From the NCBI RefSeq assembly GCF_014302995.1, contig NZ_CP060295.1:3277501-3341500 (forward strand): a stretch of 64,000 nt of DNA, given 5' to 3'. This stretch comes from Variovorax sp. PAMC26660 (GTDB taxonomy: Bacteria > Pseudomonadota > Gammaproteobacteria > Burkholderiales > Burkholderiaceae_C). The position numbers and the translations under genes were made by a program. Shown in pieces: positions 8,584 through 17,562 of this stretch (the first letter of the stretch is position 1; each line of letters begins with the position of its first letter). The notes beneath the pieces are model-generated. The model saw only the letters and a list, made by a program, of their open reading frames with translations. It did not search any database and was not told the DNA's origin.

Positions 8584-9972
8584 ATGAAAGCACCACAGCA
8601 AGCACCCACCCGCCGGGCCGATTCCGCATGGCGGATGCCCGCCCTGGCCCTCACGGCTGTCGCCACCGCGCTGCTTGTGGCCGGCTGCGGCGAGGCCGCC
8701 AAGCTCTCGCCCGAGGTCACGACCGGCCCGCGCCCGCAACTGGCCGAGCCCAACAAGACCCTGATTCCCACCGTCAACGTGGCACCCGCCATCGGCTGGA
8801 CCGACACCGCCACGCCCACCCCCGCCGACGGCCTGCGCGTGACCGCCCTGGCGCGTGGCCTGGACCACCCGCGCTGGGTCTACACCCTGCCCAACGGCGA
8901 CGTGCTGGTGGCCGAGAGCAACAAGCCGCCCGAGCCCGAAGGCAGCAGCGACGGCGGCAACGGCCTCATCGCCAAGGTGCGCAACTGGGTCATGGGCAAG
9001 GTCATGGGGCGCGCCGGTGCCGGCGTGCCCAGCGCCAACCGCATCACCCTGCTGCGCGATGCCAACGGCGACGGCGTGGCCGAGGTGCAAGAGGTGTTCA
9101 TGTCCCACCTGATGTCGCCCTACGGCATGGTGCTGGTGGGCAACGAACTCTTCATCGCCAACGCCGATGCGCTGGTGAAGGTGCCCTACACCGAGGGCCA
9201 GACTTCCATCACCGCCACGCCCACGGTGGTGACACAGTTGCCCGCCGGCATCAACCACCACTGGACCAAGAACGTCATCGCGAATGCCGATGGCAGCAAG
9301 CTCTATGTGACGGTCGGCTCCAACAGCAACATCGGCGAGAACGGCTTCGCGGCCGAAGAGGGCCGCGCCGCCATCTGGGAAGTCGACACCAAGACCGGGC
9401 AGAAGCGCCTGTTCGCGAGCGGCCTGCGCAACCCCAACGGCATGGGCTGGGACCCGGACACGAACGCGCTGTGGACCGTGGTGAACGAGCGCGACGAGAT
9501 CGGCAGCGACCTCGTGCCCGACTACCTCACGTCGGTGAAAGACGGCGCCTTCTACGGTTGGCCCTGGAGCTACTACGGCGGCATCGTCGATGCCCGCGTC
9601 ACGCCGCAAAACCCCGACATGGCGGCCAAGGCCATCGCGCCCGACTACGCGCTGGGCGCGCACGTCGCACCGCTGGGCATGACCTTCTCGCACGCACGCG
9701 GCATGCCCGAGCAGTTTGCGAGCGGCGTCTTCATCGGCGAGCACGGCTCGTGGAACCGCAAACCCAAGTCGGGCTACAAGGTGGTGTTCGTGCCCTTCAT
9801 CGGCGGCAAGCCCAGCGGGCCGCCGGTCGATGTGCTCACCGGCTTTTTGACCGCCGACGAAAAGGCCCAGGGCCGGCCGGTGGGCGTGGCGCTCGACAAG
9901 AGCGGCGCGCTGCTGGTGGCGGACGACGTGGGCAATGTCGTGTGGCGCGTGTCGCGCACCAAGCCCAACTGA
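8584..9972 (+). CDS. Sorbosone dehydrogenase-like (PQQ-type beta-propeller) lipoprotein
   Basis: The ATG at 8584 follows AAGGA by 7 bases and gives 462 residues. A lipobox LLVAGC (about residues 31-36) marks a lipoprotein. The rest is a six-bladed propeller of the glucose/sorbosone dehydrogenase family, with blade motifs such as [39 protein letters not shown] and [21 protein letters not shown]. The family oxidises aldoses with PQQ in the periplasm. Whether this one binds PQQ cannot be told from the sequence, and no pqq genes lie in the window. It converges on the LacI gene with a 17-bp gap. Confidence 0.87.
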   Translation: MKAPQQAPTRRADSAWRMPALALTAVATALLVAGCGEAAKLSPEVTTGPRPQLAEPNKTLIPTVNVAPAIGWTDTATPTPADGLRVTALARGLDHPRWVYTLPNGDVLVAESNKPPEPEGSSDGGNGLIAKVRNWVMGKVMGRAGAGVPSANRITLLRDANGDGVAEVQEVFMSHLMSPYGMVLVGNELFIANADALVKVPYTEGQTSITATPTVVTQLPAGINHHWTKNVIANADGSKLYVTVGSNSNIGENGFAAEEGRAAIWEVDTKTGQKRLFASGLRNPNGMGWDPDTNALWTVVNERDEIGSDLVPDYLTSVKDGAFYGWPWSYYGGIVDARVTPQNPDMAAKAIAPDYALGAHVAPLGMTFSHARGMPEQFASGVFIGEHGSWNRKPKSGYKVVFVPFIGGKPSGPPVDVLTGFLTADEKAQGRPVGVALDKSGALLVADDVGNVVWRVSRTKPN

Positions 9973-9989
9973 GTGAGCCGCGCCGGCGG

Positions 9990-11030
9990 TCAGCCCCGGC
10001 GCGCCGTCGACAGGCGCGGCACGAGCTGTGCCACCGGCCCGTCGACCTGGCGCCGGCTGGTGTCGCCGCGCAGGTGGTCGAACAGCAGCGCAATGGCTTG
10101 CTGCGCGATCTCGTCCAGGTGCAGGTCCACGGCCGTGAGCGGCGGCACGCAGGTGCGGGCGCGCACGCCGTCGTAGCGCGTGGCGACCATCACGTCGTCC
10201 GGAATGCGCCGGCCCGATTCAAGGATGGCTGCCACCGTACCCGTGGCGAAGGCGTCCACCGGCACACAGAAGGCATCGATGTCGGGGTGCTCGGCCAGCA
10301 GCGCGAGCGCAGCCTTGCGGCCGCCGTTCTCGCCCTCCACCTCGTCGACCAGCGACAGCAGCGGCGCCTGCCCGCGCCCGGCGGCGAACGCCAGGTACGC
10401 CGCCCGGCCTTCCACATAGGAGTTGCGCTGGGCCGAGCCGAGGATCATCGCGACCTTGCGTGCGCCCTGCGCATGCAGGTGCTCGAGCAGCAGGCGCGTT
10501 GTCTGCCCCGAATGAATGTCGACATACGGCGGCAACGCCGCCCCGTCCGCGGCTTCTTCGGCCGGCTTGCCGATGGCCACCACCGGCAGGCCGCGCCGCA
10601 GCAGGTACGCCATGTTCGGGTCGCCCGCCGAAGGCTCGATGACCAGCGCGCCATCGACGTCCAGCAGCTCCATCGGCACCCGCCCGGTTTCCATGGGCGG
10701 TGCCAGCACCAGCGCCAGGCGGCGGTCGAGCGCCTCCGCGGCAGCGACCGCCGCCACCTCCATCAGGAAGCCGAGCCTCGACGGGCCGCCCGCCACAGCG
10801 AACGGCATCGACGACAGCAGCACGATCATGTGGGCCTCGCCAGTGCGCAGCCTTTGCGCATTGCGATTGGGCCGGTAGCCCAGCTTCAGCGCCGCCCTCT
10901 CGACGCGCGCACGGGTTTCCGCATCGACCTGGCCCCGGGCGTTGAGCGCATGCGAGACGGTGGTCGGCGACACGCCCGCTTCGCGTGCCACGTCCTTGAT
11001 GTTTGCCCGCGGCGATGGATTGGTGCTCAT
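9990..11030 (-). CDS. LacI-family transcriptional regulator
   Basis: The ATG at 11028-11030 gives 346 residues. The N-terminal HTH and hinge read NIKDVAREAGVSPTTVSHALNARGQV (about residues 10-36). The remainder is the two-lobed periplasmic-binding-like sensor domain, which the family uses to bind small molecules. It is divergent from the NCS2 permease, and the 147-bp spacer holds two matching operator palindromes 71 bp apart. This strongly suggests autoregulation and control of the permease-amidohydrolase-TauE cassette. The effector is probably a purine or a related heterocycle (inference from the cassette). Confidence 0.9.
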   Translation of the reverse strand: MSTNPSPRANIKDVAREAGVSPTTVSHALNARGQVDAETRARVERAALKLGYRPNRNAQRLRTGEAHMIVLLSSMPFAVAGGPSRLGFLMEVAAVAAAEALDRRLALVLAPPMETGRVPMELLDVDGALVIEPSAGDPNMAYLLRRGLPVVAIGKPAEEAADGAALPPYVDIHSGQTTRLLLEHLHAQGARKVAMILGSAQRNSYVEGRAAYLAFAAGRGQAPLLSLVDEVEGENGGRKAALALLAEHPDIDAFCVPVDAFATGTVAAILESGRRIPDDVMVATRYDGVRARTCVPPLTAVDLHLDEIAQQAIALLFDHLRGDTSRRQVDGPVAQLVPRLSTARRG

Positions 11031-11061
11031 CCCGTTGACCTTTTCAAAAAGCGGTGATTCA

Positions 11062-11083
11062 ATTCCCAAATCGTTTTGGGGCT
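11062..11083. promoter_or_regulatory. LacI-type operator, imperfect copy
   Basis: TTCCCAAATCGTTTTGGGGC matches the perfect operator at 11133 in most positions, including TCCCAAATCG and TTTGGG. It lies about 32 bp upstream of the LacI start codon, where it would repress the regulator's own promoter. The centre-to-centre distance to the second site is 71 bp, compatible with looping. Confidence 0.7.
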
Positions 11084-11132
11084 CGCTGCCACGGAATGTA
11101 CCCCACCCGCTTCGGCGGCTTTTTTTGCCAGT

Positions 11133-11154
11133 GCTCCCAAATCGATTTGGGAGC
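11133..11154. promoter_or_regulatory. LacI-type operator, perfect 22-bp palindrome
   Basis: The half-site GCTCCCAAATC is followed by its exact reverse complement, with the central CG usual for LacI-family operators. It ends 23 bp before the permease start codon, so bound repressor would block transcription or initiation of the cassette. Confidence 0.8.
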
Positions 11155-11177
11155 AAGCCCGATCAAAGGATTCGATC

Positions 11178-12527
11178 ATGTCCCGTGCCAGCGACGCCCC
11201 CGCCGTCGATGCAGTGCTGCCTGTTTCGCAACTGCTCCTGTTCGGTCTGCAGCATGTGCTGGTGATGGCGGCTGTGCCCATCACGTCCGTGTTCCTGGTG
11301 GCCAAGGCGCTGGGCCTGCCGGCCGCGCTCACGGTCAACCTGATCAGCGCCACCTTTCTGCTGTGCGGCGTGGGCACGCTGCTGCAGTCGTTCGGGCCAT
11401 GGAAGTTCGGTGCGCGCCTGCCTTTCGTGATGGTGCCGGGCGGCGCGCCCATCGTGATGTTCGTGACCATCGCCCAGCAGCGCGACCTGCAGACCGCCTC
11501 GGGCGCGGTGATCCTCACGGCGCTGTTCTATTTCCTGGTGCTGCCGGTGTTCGCGCGCTGCCTGCGCTACTTTCCGAAGATCGTCATCGGCACCTTGCTG
11601 CTGCTGGTGTCCATCAACCTCGTGAAGGTGTACGGCGGCATCATCGCGGGCAAGGCCGGCACGGCCACCTTCGCCGACCCGGTGAACATCGGCCTGGCGC
11701 TCGCGACCATCGGCTTCACCGTGCTGTTCGCGCGCGTGTTCAAGGGCACGCTCGGGCAGCTTGCGGTGCTGCTGGGGCTGCTGGCCGGCACGGTGCTGGC
11801 GGCCGTCTGCGGGCTGATGGATTTCAGTGCCGTCGCGGCCGGGCCTCTGTGGAGCGCACCGACGCTGCTGCCCTTCGGCATGCCGCGCTTCGACCTGGTG
11901 GCGGCCGTGCCGCTGCTGATCTTCAGCGTCATCTCGATGGTCGAGGCCACGGGCCAGACCGTGGCGGTGGCCGAAGTGGTGGGCCGCAAGATCGATGCGC
12001 GCGACGTGGTGCCGCGCACCATTCGCGGCGACGCGCTGATGTCGCTGGCGGGCGGCCTGTTCGGCACGTCGATGATCATCACCAGCGGCGAGAACATCGG
12101 CATCGTGCGCGCCACCAACGTGCGCTCGCGCTACGTCACCGCGACGGCCGGCGTGATCCTGATCCTCATCGCGCTGTCGGCGCCGCTGGGCCGGCTGGCC
12201 AGCGCCATTCCCTCCGCCGTGGTGGGCGGCACCGCGATGGTGGTGTTCGCGATCATCGGCACGATGGGCATCGACATGCTGCGCAAGGTCGACCTGCACG
12301 AGCGCGGCAACATGTTCGTGCTGGCCGGCGCGCTGACCATGGGCCTGTTGCCCATCGTCGTGCCGGGCCTCTACAGCCGGTTTCCGGACACGCTGCAGCT
12401 GGTACTGGGCAATGGCCTGGCCATGGGCTCGCTCACGGCAGTGGTGCTCAACATGGTGTTCAACCGCGTCTCTGCCGAAAGCTCGGAAGGCGCCGAAAGC
12501 GCCGTGGCAGCGCCGGCCTCGCAATAG
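11178..12527 (+). CDS. NCS2-family nucleobase (xanthine/uracil-type) permease
   Basis: The ATG at 11178 follows CAAAGGA and gives 449 residues with about 12-14 hydrophobic segments. The family signature region reads SMVEATGQTVAVAEVVGRKID, with the later FGTSMIITSGENIGIVRATNV matching the NCS2 Q/E-x-N/T-x-G motif. The family carries xanthine, uric acid, uracil or similar bases with protons. It is the first gene of a three-gene cassette with an amidohydrolase and a TauE-type protein, under the adjacent LacI operators. Confidence 0.9.
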   Translation: MSRASDAPAVDAVLPVSQLLLFGLQHVLVMAAVPITSVFLVAKALGLPAALTVNLISATFLLCGVGTLLQSFGPWKFGARLPFVMVPGGAPIVMFVTIAQQRDLQTASGAVILTALFYFLVLPVFARCLRYFPKIVIGTLLLLVSINLVKVYGGIIAGKAGTATFADPVNIGLALATIGFTVLFARVFKGTLGQLAVLLGLLAGTVLAAVCGLMDFSAVAAGPLWSAPTLLPFGMPRFDLVAAVPLLIFSVISMVEATGQTVAVAEVVGRKIDARDVVPRTIRGDALMSLAGGLFGTSMIITSGENIGIVRATNVRSRYVTATAGVILILIALSAPLGRLASAIPSAVVGGTAMVVFAIIGTMGIDMLRKVDLHERGNMFVLAGALTMGLLPIVVPGLYSRFPDTLQLVLGNGLAMGSLTAVVLNMVFNRVSAESSEGAESAVAAPASQ

Positions 12528-12599
12528 GGCGCCGCTTCGCGCGGTATGCCGCGCGCGCATCGCTTCTTCTTTCCTTTCCTGTCCTTTCTTTTTTTCACC

Positions 12600-14027
12600 A
12601 TGTCTTCTGACCTTGATGCCGCGCTCTTCGCGGCCGACGAGCTGCTGCTCGTTCCCGAACACCTGATGCTGCGCGACGGCCCTGCGACCGGCCATGCCGT
12701 GCTGATGGCGGGCGGCCGGTTCCGCGATGTCGGCCCCGCCGACACGCTCATCGCCCGTCACACGCACCTCACGCCGCTGCATCTGCCCGGCAAGCTGCTG
12801 ATGCCGGGAATGATCGATGCGCATCACCATCTCACGCAGTCCTTCGGCAAGTCGCTGGCCTATGGCGAGCCTTCCGAAATCTTCCGTCGCGTGTGGGTGC
12901 CGCTCGAGTCGAGCCTGGACGACGAGTTCGTCTACATGGCTTCCAAGCTGGCGGCGCTCGAATCGCTGCGCGGCGGTTTCACCACCGTGTGCGACGCGGG
13001 CACGCGCGCGCCGGGCGACATCGGCGCCGTTGCGGCTGCCGTGCAGGAGGCCGGGCTGCGCTGCGTGCTGGGACTGATCTGCAACGACGGCGGCAACGAC
13101 AGCACCGCCGCCGACCGGCAAGCCATCCAGGCACACGCCGCACGCTTCCTGCAGCAGTGGTCGGATGCGGAGCTGGTGCACCCCTCGCTCGCCATCTCGG
13201 TGCCCGAAGCGGCTTCCGACGAGATGCTGGCCGCCGTGTCGGCCTTGTGTGCCGAGGCGCGCACCATCTTCCAGACGCACGTCAACGAACACCTTGCGTC
13301 GGTCGAACGTTCGGTGGTGCAGCGCGGCAAGCGGCCGCTCGAACTGCTGGCGCAACTGGGCGCGCTTGGCCCGCAGGTGTTGATCGCGCACGGCACGCTG
13401 GTCACGCCGTCCGAACTCGTGCTGCTGCGCGACACCGACACCGCCGTGAGCTACAACCCCGTCGCCAGCCAGTGGAAGGGCAACGCCGTGGCACCCGCGA
13501 ACCTGATGGCCGCGATGGGCATCCGCTTCGGGCTGGGCACCGACGCCACGCGCAGCGACGCCTTCCGCCTGATGGACGCCGCTGAGGCTGCGCAGAAGCT
13601 GGCCTTTGGCCTGGCAATTGGCGACGCGTCGAGCGGCGGTGGCTGGACCTGGTTCGACCACGCAACGCACGATGGCGCGCGCGCCATCGGCCTGGACCAC
13701 CTGATTGGCGAGATCGCCGTGGGCAAGGCGGCCGACTTCCTCATCGTCGATGTCGACACGCCGGAGATGTGCACTTCCGTCGATCTCACATGGGACCTCG
13801 TGCGCCTGGGAAATCGCGACCAGATCACCGCCGTGTTCGTCGCCGGCCGCCTGCGCCTGTGGGAAGGCTGGCCGCCCGACTGGGACGCGCGCGCGCTGCA
13901 ACACCAACTGGCGCGTGTCGCCCATGCGGCGATGGACCGCGCGCCCATCGTGCGCCTGCACCCCACGGCGGCCGAACATCGCCGCCTGACCGTGGCGTCC
14001 GCCACCAGCACACGGAATCCGCAGTGA
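12600..14027 (+). CDS. Amidohydrolase, guanine/8-oxoguanine deaminase-like
   Basis: The ATG at 12600 gives 475 residues. The metal-dependent amidohydrolase motifs are all present: PGMIDAHHHLTQ (strand 1 HxH), THVNEH, LIAHGT and GLGTDATRSD, with a C-terminal composite beta domain (GEIAVGKAADFLIVDVD). This is the subtype III layout of the Atz/Trz, cytosine/guanine and 8-oxoguanine deaminases. The neighbouring NCS2 permease supports deamination of an imported heterocycle. The exact substrate is not decided by the sequence. An upstream ATG at 12546 would add a hydrophobic, low-complexity N-terminus not expected in this family. The stop overlaps the next start (GTGA). Confidence 0.87.
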   Translation: MSSDLDAALFAADELLLVPEHLMLRDGPATGHAVLMAGGRFRDVGPADTLIARHTHLTPLHLPGKLLMPGMIDAHHHLTQSFGKSLAYGEPSEIFRRVWVPLESSLDDEFVYMASKLAALESLRGGFTTVCDAGTRAPGDIGAVAAAVQEAGLRCVLGLICNDGGNDSTAADRQAIQAHAARFLQQWSDAELVHPSLAISVPEAASDEMLAAVSALCAEARTIFQTHVNEHLASVERSVVQRGKRPLELLAQLGALGPQVLIAHGTLVTPSELVLLRDTDTAVSYNPVASQWKGNAVAPANLMAAMGIRFGLGTDATRSDAFRLMDAAEAAQKLAFGLAIGDASSGGGWTWFDHATHDGARAIGLDHLIGEIAVGKAADFLIVDVDTPEMCTSVDLTWDLVRLGNRDQITAVFVAGRLRLWEGWPPDWDARALQHQLARVAHAAMDRAPIVRLHPTAAEHRRLTVASATSTRNPQ

Positions 14028-14737
14028 GTACGCAGCACCTCTTTCTCGTTTCCATCGCCGTGCTGATCGCCGCCTTCGTGCAGGGCGCGACCGGTGTCGG
14101 CTTCGCGTTGATCGCCGCGCCGGTGATCGGCATCGTGCGCCCCGACCTGCTGCCCGTGTGCGTGCTGGTGCTGATGCTGCCGCTGAACTTCTATGTGATG
14201 TGGCGCGAGCGCGGCGCCATCGACCGTGTCGGCGCGAGCTGGATCACCGGCGGGCGCATGCTCGGCACCGTCGGCGGCCTCTGGGTGCTGGCGGCGCTGA
14301 GCGCGAGCCACCTGTCGCTGTTCGTCGGTGCATCGACCATCGCGGCGGCGCTGGTCACCTTGATGATGCCGGCCTTCTCGCCGGGCCGCAGCGCCTTCGT
14401 GGCGGCGGGGCTCGTCACCGGCATCACCGAAACTGCGACCGGCATCGGCGGGCCGCCGCTGGCGTTGGTCTACCAACACCAGCCGGCGCCCACCATGCGT
14501 TCGACCATTGCGCTGTGCTTTCTGGTCGGCGAACTGGTGTCGCTGGTCACGCTGATGGTGACCGGCCGCATCGACGGCTCACAACTTCATGCAGCGGCCC
14601 AGTTGTTGCCCGCGCTGGTCGTGGGCGCGGTGCTCAGCCGCGTGGTGCATCAGCGCATCAACGGCCGCGTGTTGCGCATCTTCGTGCAGGTCTTTGCGAT
14701 CGTGTCGGGCGCGGCGCTGCTGCTGCATTCATTCTGA
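14024..14737 (+). CDS. TauE/SafE-family membrane transporter
   Basis: The GTG start at 14024 overlaps the amidohydrolase stop in GTGA and gives 237 residues with about eight TM segments. The repeated family motifs are GATGVGFALIAAPV near the N-terminus and ETATGIGGPPLALVY at about residue 135. The family is thought to export sulfite, sulfonates or other organic anions. Its place as third gene of the LacI-controlled cassette suggests it moves a substrate or product of the amidohydrolase. Its 3' end overlaps the end of the convergent GNAT gene by 9 bp. Confidence 0.85.
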   Translation: MSTQHLFLVSIAVLIAAFVQGATGVGFALIAAPVIGIVRPDLLPVCVLVLMLPLNFYVMWRERGAIDRVGASWITGGRMLGTVGGLWVLAALSASHLSLFVGASTIAAALVTLMMPAFSPGRSAFVAAGLVTGITETATGIGGPPLALVYQHQPAPTMRSTIALCFLVGELVSLVTLMVTGRIDGSQLHAAAQLLPALVVGAVLSRVVHQRINGRVLRIFVQVFAIVSGAALLLHSF

Positions 14738-15307
14738 GGCGTTGCGCGAGGCCAGCCATGCCGCGCGGCTGATGCGGTAGAGCCGGTGGCGCTTCAGCGC
14801 GTGCCCCTCGGGCACCAGTGGATGGTCGAAGGCGCCGGCCACGTCTTCGTGCATGCCGATGCGTTCCATCACTGCGGCCGAACGCAGGTTGCCGACGGCG
14901 GTGAAGGCCACGATCTCTTCCAGCCCGAGCCGGTCGAAGCCGACCTGCAACGCACCGCGTGCGGCTTCGGTCGCGAAGCCCTGGCCCCACGCGTGCCGTG
15001 CGAAGCGCCAGCCGATCTCCACGCAAGGCGAGAACGGCAGCGTGGCCAGTGGCGCGTTCAGTCCCGTGAAGCCGATGAATTCGCCCGACGCCTTGTGCTC
15101 GACGGCCCAGAAGCCCCAGCCGTTGCTGGCGATGAGGCCCCTGGCACGTTCGACCGCCGCGTCGCTGTCGGCGCGCGTCGGCAAAGGCAGGAGAAATTCC
15201 ATGACCTGCGGGTCGGCGGCCATCGCGGCGAATGGCGCGAGATCGCTCTCGCGCCATTGGCGCAGCCGAAGGCGCGGGGTGTCGAATTCAATGAGTTCTG
15301 TCTTCAT
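14729..15307 (-). CDS. GNAT N-acetyltransferase (RimJ/RimL type)
   Basis: The ATG at 15305-15307 gives 192 residues; the longer open frame would add about 39 residues that are not in the family. TPRLRLRQWRESDLAPF, EIGWRFARHAWGQGFATEA (acetyl-CoA motif A) and NLRSAAVMERIGM are the classic GNAT/RimJ pattern. It is predicted to acetylate an amine, possibly a protein N-terminus, with the substrate unknown. It is divergent from a MarR gene, with a shared AT-rich palindrome between them. Confidence 0.88.
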   Translation of the reverse strand: MKTELIEFDTPRLRLRQWRESDLAPFAAMAADPQVMEFLLPLPTRADSDAAVERARGLIASNGWGFWAVEHKASGEFIGFTGLNAPLATLPFSPCVEIGWRFARHAWGQGFATEAARGALQVGFDRLGLEEIVAFTAVGNLRSAAVMERIGMHEDVAGAFDHPLVPEGHALKRHRLYRISRAAWLASRNASE

Positions 15308-15328
15308 GCCATCGATTGTGTCGCAGCA

Positions 15329-15353
15329 AATATATGTCATGACGTGATATATT
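15329..15353. promoter_or_regulatory. Candidate MarR operator (AATATAT-N11-ATATATT)
   Basis: A perfect 7-bp inverted repeat with an 11-bp centre stands out as AT-rich in GC-rich DNA. It sits 28 bp upstream of the MarR start and 21 bp upstream of the divergent GNAT start. Such dyads are typical MarR sites. Position and symmetry are the only support. Confidence 0.5.
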
Positions 15354-15381
15354 CGCGGCCGTTCCGACTGCACCCCCAACC

Positions 15382-15804
15382 ATGGCCTCATCACGCAAGC
15401 TCGCCAAGAAAGACTTCGAGGCACTGTCCCAGTTCCGCTACCAGATGCGCCGTTTCGAGCGCTTCTCCGAGCGCGCCGCGCAGGGCGAGGGCCTCACGCC
15501 GCAGCAGTACCTGGTGTTGCTGCACATCAAGGGCGTGCCCGGGCGCGAGTGGGCTTCGGTGGGCGAGATTGCCGAACGCCTGCAACTGCAGCCGCACGGC
15601 GTGGTCGCGCTCGTCACCCGCTGCGAGGCGCTCGAACTCGTGCAGCGCCGGTCCAGCGAAACCGACCGCAGGCAGGTCGAGGTGCACCTGCTGGCCAAGG
15701 GCGAAAAGCTGCTGCTGCGGCTGGCCGAACTTCACCGCGCCGAACTGCGCTCGCTCAAGGGTGTGTTCGACGTGCCGCAGATTGATCTTCCCGAACAGCC
15801 ATGA
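15382..15804 (+). CDS. MarR-family transcriptional regulator
   Basis: The 140-residue protein has the winged HTH at about residues 45-105 (LTPQQYLVLLHIKGVP, ASVGEIAERLQLQPHGVVALVTRCEALELVQRRSSETDRRQVEVHLL). The wing sequence with its DRR is the family hallmark. Its last codon overlaps the ClC gene start by 4 bp (ATGA), so the two are co-transcribed and it probably controls the channel. The ligand is unknown. Confidence 0.9.
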   Translation: MASSRKLAKKDFEALSQFRYQMRRFERFSERAAQGEGLTPQQYLVLLHIKGVPGREWASVGEIAERLQLQPHGVVALVTRCEALELVQRRSSETDRRQVEVHLLAKGEKLLLRLAELHRAELRSLKGVFDVPQIDLPEQP

Positions 15805-17561
15805 CCCCAGCCTCCCATCCGCCGCGCGGCGACTTCGCGCTCAACACGCGCCTCATGCGCATCACCGTCATGGCCGCCGTCATCGGCGCCATCAGCACCG
15901 TGGCCGCGCGCGTGCTCCTCGACCTGATCCGCTTCTTCACCAACCTGTTCTTCTTCCAGACCTTCTCGCTGGCCGAGCATTCGCCGGCCACGAACACGCT
16001 GGGGCTCTGGGTCATCGCGGTGCCGGTGGTCGGCGGGCTCATCGTCGGTGTGGTGGCACGCTACGGCTCCGACAAGATCCGCGGCCACGGCATCCCCGAA
16101 GCCATCGAGGCCATCCTGTTCGGCAAAAGCAAGATGTCGCTGAAGGTCGCGCTGCTCAAGCCGCTGTCCTCGGGCATCGTCATCGGCAGCGGTGGGCCGT
16201 TCGGCGCAGAGGGGCCGATCATCATGACCGGCGGCGCCATCGGCTCGCTGATCGCGCAGCACTTCCACCTCACTGCGGCCGAGCGCAAGGCGCTGCTGGT
16301 GGCCGGCGCCACGGCCGGCATGACGGCGGTGTTCGGCACGCCGGTGGCGGCCGTATTGCTGGCCGTCGAGCTGCTGCTGTTCGAGCTGCGTCCGCGCAGC
16401 CTGCTGCCGGTGGCCGTGGCCTGCGCGGTGGCGGGCTTCACGCGGCCGTTGCTGATGGACGCGGGCCCGCTGTTTCCGCTGCAGACGGCCGTGCCCGGCC
16501 CGCTGGCCATGCTGTCGTGCGTGGTGGCCGGCGTGCTCTGCGGTGCGCTGTCGGCTTCGTTGTCGCTCTCGCTCTACAAGGTCGAGGACTGGTTCGGCAA
16601 ACTGCCGGTGCACTGGATGTGGTGGCCCGCCATCGGCGGCCTGGCGGTCGGCATCGGCGGGTACTTCCAGCCGCGCGCGCTGGGCGTGGGCTATGACGTC
16701 ATCGGTGACCTGCTGCACAACCACCTCGCGCTCGGCGTGGTGGCCGCATTGCTGGCGGTGAAGGCCGTCATCTGGGTCATCTCGCTGGGCTCGGGCACCT
16801 CGGGCGGCGTGCTTGCGCCGCTGCTGATGATGGGTGCAGGCCTCGGTGCGGTGCTGTCGCATGTGCTGCCCGGCAACGACCCGATGCTGTGGCCATTGGT
16901 CTGCATGGCGGCCACGCTCGGCGGCGTGATGCGCGCGCCGCTCACCGCCACCATCTTCGCCTTCGGCCTCACGCACGACAGCAATGCGCTGCTGCCGCTG
17001 CTGACCACCTCGGCCGTGGCCTACGGCTTCACGGTGCTGACCATGCGCCGCTCGATCCTCACCGAGAAGATCGCGCGCCGCGGCTATCACATCTACCGCG
17101 AGTACGGCATCGATCCGCTGGAGCGGCATTCGGTCGAAGAGGTGATGACGCGCGAGGTGCGCAGCATCGACGCGGCGCTGTCGGTGACGCAGGCGCTGTT
17201 CGAGTACTTCGGTGAAGGGCAGGCGCACCGCGCGTTTCCGGTGCTGCGCAATGGCGCGGTGATCGGCGTGGCCGACCGCGCGATGCTGGCCGCGCATGGC
17301 ACCCACGACCCGCTTGCCACGGTCGGCGACGCGTGCGCCGACGCGCCGCTGTACTACGCGCTGCCGGGCGAGAACTGCCGTGCGGTGGCGAGCCGCCTCG
17401 CGCGTCATCGGCTCGAACGGCTGCCCGTGGTGAAGGATGCGCAGTCGCTCGCGCTGGTCGGCGTCGTGGCGCGCAGCGACCTCATCAAGCCTTCGCTCGC
17501 GCATTTCGACGAAGAGGAAAAGCGCGAGCGCATGCGCGGACTGCCGTGGCAGTCCATGTAG
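15801..17561 (+). CDS. ClC-family chloride channel/antiporter with C-terminal CBS pair
   Basis: The 586-residue protein has the ClC membrane domain (about residues 10-425), including GHGIPEAIEAI (here in place of GSGIP), the selectivity/gating segment GSGGPFGAEGP with the gating Glu, and GSGTSGGVLAPLLMMGAG. Two CBS domains follow (VEEVMTREVRSIDAALSVTQAL and CRAVASRLARHRLERLPVVKD), which may bind nucleotides. It moves chloride or another anion across the inner membrane. It is translationally coupled to the upstream MarR gene. It converges on the frameshifted dehydrogenase with one base between them. Confidence 0.9.
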   Translation: MTPASHPPRGDFALNTRLMRITVMAAVIGAISTVAARVLLDLIRFFTNLFFFQTFSLAEHSPATNTLGLWVIAVPVVGGLIVGVVARYGSDKIRGHGIPEAIEAILFGKSKMSLKVALLKPLSSGIVIGSGGPFGAEGPIIMTGGAIGSLIAQHFHLTAAERKALLVAGATAGMTAVFGTPVAAVLLAVELLLFELRPRSLLPVAVACAVAGFTRPLLMDAGPLFPLQTAVPGPLAMLSCVVAGVLCGALSASLSLSLYKVEDWFGKLPVHWMWWPAIGGLAVGIGGYFQPRALGVGYDVIGDLLHNHLALGVVAALLAVKAVIWVISLGSGTSGGVLAPLLMMGAGLGAVLSHVLPGNDPMLWPLVCMAATLGGVMRAPLTATIFAFGLTHDSNALLPLLTTSAVAYGFTVLTMRRSILTEKIARRGYHIYREYGIDPLERHSVEEVMTREVRSIDAALSVTQALFEYFGEGQAHRAFPVLRNGAVIGVADRAMLAAHGTHDPLATVGDACADAPLYYALPGENCRAVASRLARHRLERLPVVKDAQSLALVGVVARSDLIKPSLAHFDEEEKRERMRGLPWQSM

Positions 17562-17562
17562 T

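Noticed and set aside
8628..11057. An 809-codon plus-strand frame over the sorbosone-dehydrogenase-like and LacI genes.
   Set aside because: Arg/His-rich frame-shifted shadow; it spans two convergent genes with clear homology.
11163..13979. A 938-codon open frame on the minus strand, opposite the permease and amidohydrolase.
   Set aside because: Its translation is rich in His, Arg, Gly and Gln without motifs, typical of antisense frames in GC-rich genes. The plus-strand genes have clear family signatures.
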